A stretch of 64,000 nucleotides of DNA from the NCBI GenBank assembly GCA_902362375.1, contig CABIVS010000009.1:198897-262896 (forward strand), written 5' to 3'. The translations under genes were made by a program, and so were the position numbers. The notes below the pieces were generated by a model, which saw only the letters and a program-made list of their open reading frames with translations, had not been told where the DNA came from and did no database searches. Positions 60,944-64,000 of the stretch are shown piece by piece; position 1 is the first letter of the stretch; each line of letters begins with the position of its first letter. This DNA comes from Bacteroidaceae bacterium. Lineage in GTDB: Bacteria > Bacteroidota > Bacteroidia > Bacteroidales > Bacteroidaceae.

Positions 60944-61538
60944 CGGATGCCGGAGGCTCTTTACACGGCTGGTCCGCACCACGGTGTGGGCGGATTTTGT
61001 GTTCCCTACCGGCGGCAAGTCGGACAGGCAGCTCGGGATGTGTTTCGACGGCTTGTGCCGGGAGGTCGTCTCCGTCAGTGCGGAACGCCTGTCCGACTTC
61101 TGTATCTGCCAGACATATGCCATTTCCGGATATGATACCGCGTATCGCAGGAAATGGAACGTCTCCCATTCATTCGGAAAGAAAGCCATCGGCCGCTATC
61201 TCCGCTCGGGAAAGGAACGCCGCTACCGGGAGGACCGGTGGCTGAAGAGTTTCGGGCTGTCACGGCATGATTTGGCGCGGGCAGTGGAAGACCGCCGCAG
61301 CCATCCGTTCGGGCGTTTTATTTATCCGGAATACGAGGAGACGACCAAGCGGCGACTGCTCTCCACCGAAGCGGGATATCTCGTCTGTGCGCTCTCCACG
61401 CTGATGTGGACGCCTTTCTCCCCGTCATGCTCAAAATGTGCGAAAGCGGAGCCATGCCGCAGAAGGACACAGGCGCGCTATCCGGAACTGTACCGTATCC
61501 GCTGTGAGGCGTGGCGGAAAAAGGAGGCGAAGCCATGA
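60921..61538 (+). CDS. Hypothetical cysteine-containing protein
   Basis: A 205-residue basic protein between the sigma factor and helicase genes, overlapping both. Cysteines are grouped near the middle (MCFDGLCREV, FCICQTYAISG) and in the C-terminal cluster SPSCSKCAKAEPCRRRTQAR, which could bind zinc. RKWNVSHSFGKKAIGRYLRS looks like a DNA-binding helix. Its coupling to the sigma factor and helicase suggests a replication or late-transcription role. No family recognised. Confidence 0.6.
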   Translation: MERKEWIDGCRRLFTRLVRTTVWADFVFPTGGKSDRQLGMCFDGLCREVVSVSAERLSDFCICQTYAISGYDTAYRRKWNVSHSFGKKAIGRYLRSGKERRYREDRWLKSFGLSRHDLARAVEDRRSHPFGRFIYPEYEETTKRRLLSTEAGYLVCALSTLMWTPFSPSCSKCAKAEPCRRRTQARYPELYRIRCEAWRKKEAKP

Positions 61539-62890
61539 GTGCCGTCAATCCGCTCAGTGCCGAGTTCCTGTATGAACTCTATGCCACGGCGCTCAGACAG
61601 GAACCGTTGTGTGCTGTCCTAGCCCGGCATATGCGTAAGGAATACCTGCCGGACCGTTCGTTCCAGCAGGTACAGGAGGCGATAGCCGTACACTTCAAGA
61701 CATACAAGACACCGCCGTCGTATGCCGTGCTGGCACAGACCTTCCATGAGGATTACGACGCCATCGAGCTGATAGACACTTTCCGGGAGTATGACGAGGG
61801 ACAGAGTGCCGAGGTGATGACCGACATGCTGGAGTCCTACATCAAGGGGGTCCGGTTGCAGTCGGTCTATGCGGAGGTCGGGAAACTGTATAACGAGAAC
61901 AAACAGGACAAGGCGGAGAAGACTCTTCGGGAATATGCCGAGTGGCTGGCAGGGTTCACGCTGAAGAGTTCCTCGTTCGTCGATGTGGCCGCGACTTTCA
62001 AGGAGCGTTTCGAGAGGAACCGCCGGCGCGAGGAGGAAGAGGAACGCTCGGCCGCCCCTCGTGTGTCCCGCTTCTACATCCCGTATCTGGATGCGCTCAA
62101 TGCCGGACGTAACCTGCGAGGTCAGCTGACCTGTTTCCTGGCCAGCACAGGCGTGGGAAAGTCGCACATCGCCAAATGGATCGGTGTCAGGGCGGACATC
62201 GATGACGGGCTGCATGTGCTGCATTTCCAGCTGGAAGGTTCGGAAGAAGAGGCGTTGAACGCCTATTCCGGCGGACTGATTTCCAGGAACGCCTACTATT
62301 ACGAGCGGGGAAAGATTTCGGATACGGAGATGAGACATCTGGAAAAACTGGTCGCCTCGTATGCCGGAAGCATCACGGTGCGCAGTTACCCGCGTTTCAA
62401 TGCCCAGGTCTCGACACTCGACATCAAGAACGGCATTTCGGAATACAGGAAGCTCAAAGGATATAATCCGGACATCGTGATTGTGGATTCGATGGACTTG
62501 CTGACGGATGCCAACCGCCGTTCATGGGGAGCCGACCATGAACGGGCGAAGCGTATCGCGGTGGCTAATGACCTGAAGGACCTGGCGGCGGACGAAAAGG
62601 TATGGATGGTGGTGACTTACCAGTCTACCATCGAAGACCGGGAGTGGCTGAATGACGAGCGGAACGTGCTGACCGAGTACAACTGTTCGGAGGCCAAAGG
62701 TCTGGCCCGCCCGTGCACGCACCTTGTTTCGCTCAACCAGTCATCGGCTGAAAGAAAGGAGAACGTTATGCGCCTGCACGTGGCCAAAAGCCGGTTCTTC
62801 AAGAAAGGAGACACTATCAGGATTGCCACCGACTACGACAATGAGGTGTTCTATGACGGGCAGAGGACACTGAATCTGAACAGGGAATAA
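61535..62890 (+). CDS. DnaB-like replicative helicase
   Basis: A 451-residue RecA-fold helicase starting on an ATGA overlap. Walker A is LASTGVGKSHIAKWIGVR (residue 205), Walker B is DIVIVDSMDLLTDANR (residue 315), with LHFQLEGSEEEALNAYSGGL and the arginine-bearing MRLHVAKSRFFKKGDTIRI near the C-terminus as in DnaB/gp41 helicases. The N-terminal 160 residues are the helical regulatory domain. It unwinds phage DNA and works with the primase encoded downstream. Confidence 0.88.
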   Translation: MSAVNPLSAEFLYELYATALRQEPLCAVLARHMRKEYLPDRSFQQVQEAIAVHFKTYKTPPSYAVLAQTFHEDYDAIELIDTFREYDEGQSAEVMTDMLESYIKGVRLQSVYAEVGKLYNENKQDKAEKTLREYAEWLAGFTLKSSSFVDVAATFKERFERNRRREEEEERSAAPRVSRFYIPYLDALNAGRNLRGQLTCFLASTGVGKSHIAKWIGVRADIDDGLHVLHFQLEGSEEEALNAYSGGLISRNAYYYERGKISDTEMRHLEKLVASYAGSITVRSYPRFNAQVSTLDIKNGISEYRKLKGYNPDIVIVDSMDLLTDANRRSWGADHERAKRIAVANDLKDLAADEKVWMVVTYQSTIEDREWLNDERNVLTEYNCSEAKGLARPCTHLVSLNQSSAERKENVMRLHVAKSRFFKKGDTIRIATDYDNEVFYDGQRTLNLNRE

Positions 62891-62929
62891 AAAGCCATCG
62901 ATCCGGATGCGGCGTGTCGGTGGCTTTTT
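62889..62929. terminator. Bidirectional terminator after helicase
   Basis: AAAAAGCCATCGA pairs with TCGGTGGCTTTTT (one G-T) around a 15-base loop. T-run on both strands. Confidence 0.85.
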
Positions 62930-63200
62930 GACTTGTAACGACTGGAATGTTGAGAATATATGGCAGCTTACATGCGTAAAACCAATTCCGGACAGATACG
63001 ATTTTTATTGTATGCCCTTTGTATTCCGCCATATCGTCCGTTCCCCATGTTATCAACAGCAGGTTTTCACATTTCAATTCCTCTGCCGCCTCCAAGACTT
63101 TCAGTTTCCGCTCACGGGTCTTGGCGTTCGAGATATCATACGACCTTTGTTCGAGGAAAGTTCGAATGACCTCGCAAATACAAATCCGTTATTTGTAGTA
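62930..63200 (-). pseudogene. Remnant of a DUF4143-type AAA ATPase gene
   Basis: The minus frame reads EQRSYDISNAKTRERKLKVL, EAAEELKCENLLLITWGTDD and YKGHTIKIVSVRNWFY. This matches the C-terminal end of AAA+ ATPases with a DUF4143 domain (pattern S-Y-x-I-S-x-x-x-T-R-E-R-x-L ... L-L-I-I-T-W ... G-x-x-I-K-V-V-P-x-W-K-W). The N-terminal 300 or more residues are missing and no start is visible, and the frame runs on past the normal end into the terminator. It is a host-derived scrap left by recombination. Confidence 0.55.
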
Positions 63201-63489
63201 ATTGGAAAACGATACTTTTCATTCAGTATGTTTATTGTACTGCACAAAAAATACGCTTTTTTTATGTAGAGAGTGATCATTTTAGAAAAGTACATCTCTA
63301 CACCTGATAATCAGCCAATGCTGATTATCAATCTCCTTATTTATATATTGTTTTATCGATTAGACAAAAGCAGTCATTTTTTGTCCAGCCGGGAAGACAA
63401 TTTCTCTTTTCCTTTGGGTGGAAAGACCTTCCATGATTCTGCCGGTCTATTTTTATTGGGCTAATCCGGATTCTTTTTCCAAACATTTC
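63201..63489. other. AT-rich non-coding stretch with inverted repeats
   Basis: No convincing gene. It holds TGTAGAGA/TCTCTACA (63265-63272 and 63295-63302) and a perfect 10-bp palindrome GATAATCAGC-CAAT-GCTGATTATC (63306-63329). Such low-GC, palindrome-bearing DNA beside helicase and primase genes could be an origin, an operator or leftover host DNA. Confidence 0.45.
63306..63329. repeat. Perfect 10-bp palindrome with 4-base loop
   Basis: GATAATCAGC, CAAT, GCTGATTATC. No T-run follows closely. It may be an operator or part of an origin in the gap between helicase and primase. Confidence 0.6.
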
Positions 63490-63521
63490 AAACCAACCTG
63501 TAGCGGTCACGACTATACCTT
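63490..63521 (+). promoter_or_regulatory. Weak late-promoter-like site I (primase)
   Basis: AAACCA (63490-63495), 18-base spacer, TATACCTT (63514-63521), but only 3 bases before the ATG at 63525, so a transcript would start at or beyond the codon. The match may be chance or may imply a leaderless mRNA. Confidence 0.3.
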
Positions 63522-63524
63522 AAT

Positions 63525-64000
63525 ATGGAACTGTCGGTACAGGAATATCAATATCTGGTTTCGGAGATAACCCGCGAGACGGGTGCCAAACGGGACGGGA
63601 GCGGTAAGAACCTTATCGTTCCGCGCTGCCCGTTCTGCGGAAAGTCGGGCGGTAAGTTCGGTATCTACATCGGCAAGGCGACTGCCCACCGCCGGCCTTT
63701 CATGGCCCACTGCTTCTCCTGCGGGGCATCCACCCGTACATTGGAGCAACTTCTGGCGGCTATCGGTCGCATGGACCTGATGGTTTTGCAGACAGCTGAC
63801 ATTGCCGCACCGTTGAACCTGCACCTGCTGGAGAAGGACGAGGCGGAAGAAATAGACGACGAACTGGTGCCGGTCGAATTGCCGGACTTTTACAAGCGCA
63901 CTTTCCGGCATCCGTATTTGCAGCGGCGCGGCTTCTGTTTCGACGATTACGAGTATTTCCCGGTCGGGATAACCGGCAGGCTCAATCCGCGCTACGCGGA
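63525..64000 (+). CDS. DnaG-type primase, N-terminal part (cut by window end)
   Basis: An open frame to the end of the window (158 complete codons). Residues 33-75 form a zinc-finger of the CHC2 type: RCPFCGKSGGKFGIYIGK and MAHCFSCGAST. The following part (RKDGELVPVELPDFYKRTF type sequence, then YLQRRGFCFDDYEYFPVG) fits the linker and start of the TOPRIM domain of phage primases, in which the helicase and primase are separate. It would make RNA primers at the fork. Its catalytic part lies outside the window. Confidence 0.85.
   Translation, partial: MELSVQEYQYLVSEITRETGAKRDGSGKNLIVPRCPFCGKSGGKFGIYIGKATAHRRPFMAHCFSCGASTRTLEQLLAAIGRMDLMVLQTADIAAPLNLHLLEKDEAEEIDDELVPVELPDFYKRTFRHPYLQRRGFCFDDYEYFPVGITGRLNPRYA

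Noticed and set aside
1..64000. CRISPR arrays, tRNA genes, rRNA, integrase, terminase
   Set aside because: Looked for evenly spaced repeats, tRNA-like cloverleafs and the relevant protein motifs; none seen in this window.

Overview
The window is almost entirely the genome of a large contractile-tailed (myovirus-like) bacteriophage or prophage of a Bacteroidota host, probably a Bacteroidales gut bacterium of fairly high GC (Alistipes- or Parabacteroides-like; inference). The host assignment rests on Bacteroidota-type TAnnTTTG promoter boxes, weak or absent Shine-Dalgarno sequences, and a Bacteroidales-specific B12 uptake locus with a BtuG-type surface lipoprotein. No integrase, tRNA, rRNA, CRISPR array or terminase was seen, so neither phage end is shown.

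Layout. (1) 1-1320: 3' part of an RloA-type ATPase gene plus rloB, an AbiL-like defence pair. (2) 1474-4661, minus strand: a regulatory cluster with a KilA-N antirepressor. (3) 4950-13324, plus: head and proximal tail genes (DUF935 portal, MuF-type head protein apparently joined to the portal by a programmed -1 frameshift, virion morphogenesis protein, ClpP-like protease with nested scaffold, capsid, DUF2586-type sheath, tube), then a DNA adenine methyltransferase. (4) 13907-16427, minus: a three-gene wHTH / nucleotidyltransferase / metallophosphoesterase module. (5) 16646-23441, plus: tail chaperones, tape measure, hub proteins. (6) 23451-24641, minus: a TIR/SEFIR protein. (7) 24723-30886, plus: baseplate and tail-tip proteins. 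(8) 30972-42848, minus: a complete cobalamin uptake operon behind a cobalamin riboswitch and intrinsic terminator: three surface lipoproteins, btuG, a TnpA-like ORF lacking its catalytic tyrosine, btuB, btuF, btuC, btuD. (9) 42957-54741, plus: giant tail fibre, baseplate J/I-like proteins, second fibre. (10) 55023-64000, plus: T4-like replication and recombination genes (SSB, SbcD/SbcC = gp47/gp46, RuvC-like resolvase), an ECF-like sigma factor, DnaB helicase and the start of a primase.

How it works together. The structural genes form one rightward programme interrupted by three leftward cargo blocks (Abi-like module, TIR gene, B12 operon). Two of these carry recognisable host vegetative promoters. 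Structural genes to the right of each cargo block restart from a recurrent two-part sequence, MAACCW-N17/18-TAYWCTTT, found at nine places, seven of them next to virion genes. I propose it is the phage late promoter and that the phage sigma factor at 60326 reads it. This would explain how cargo can be inserted without silencing downstream virion genes. The B12 operon would give a lysogen a riboswitch-controlled vitamin scavenging system and would also place a new BtuB, a protein type used by some phages as a receptor, on the cell surface.
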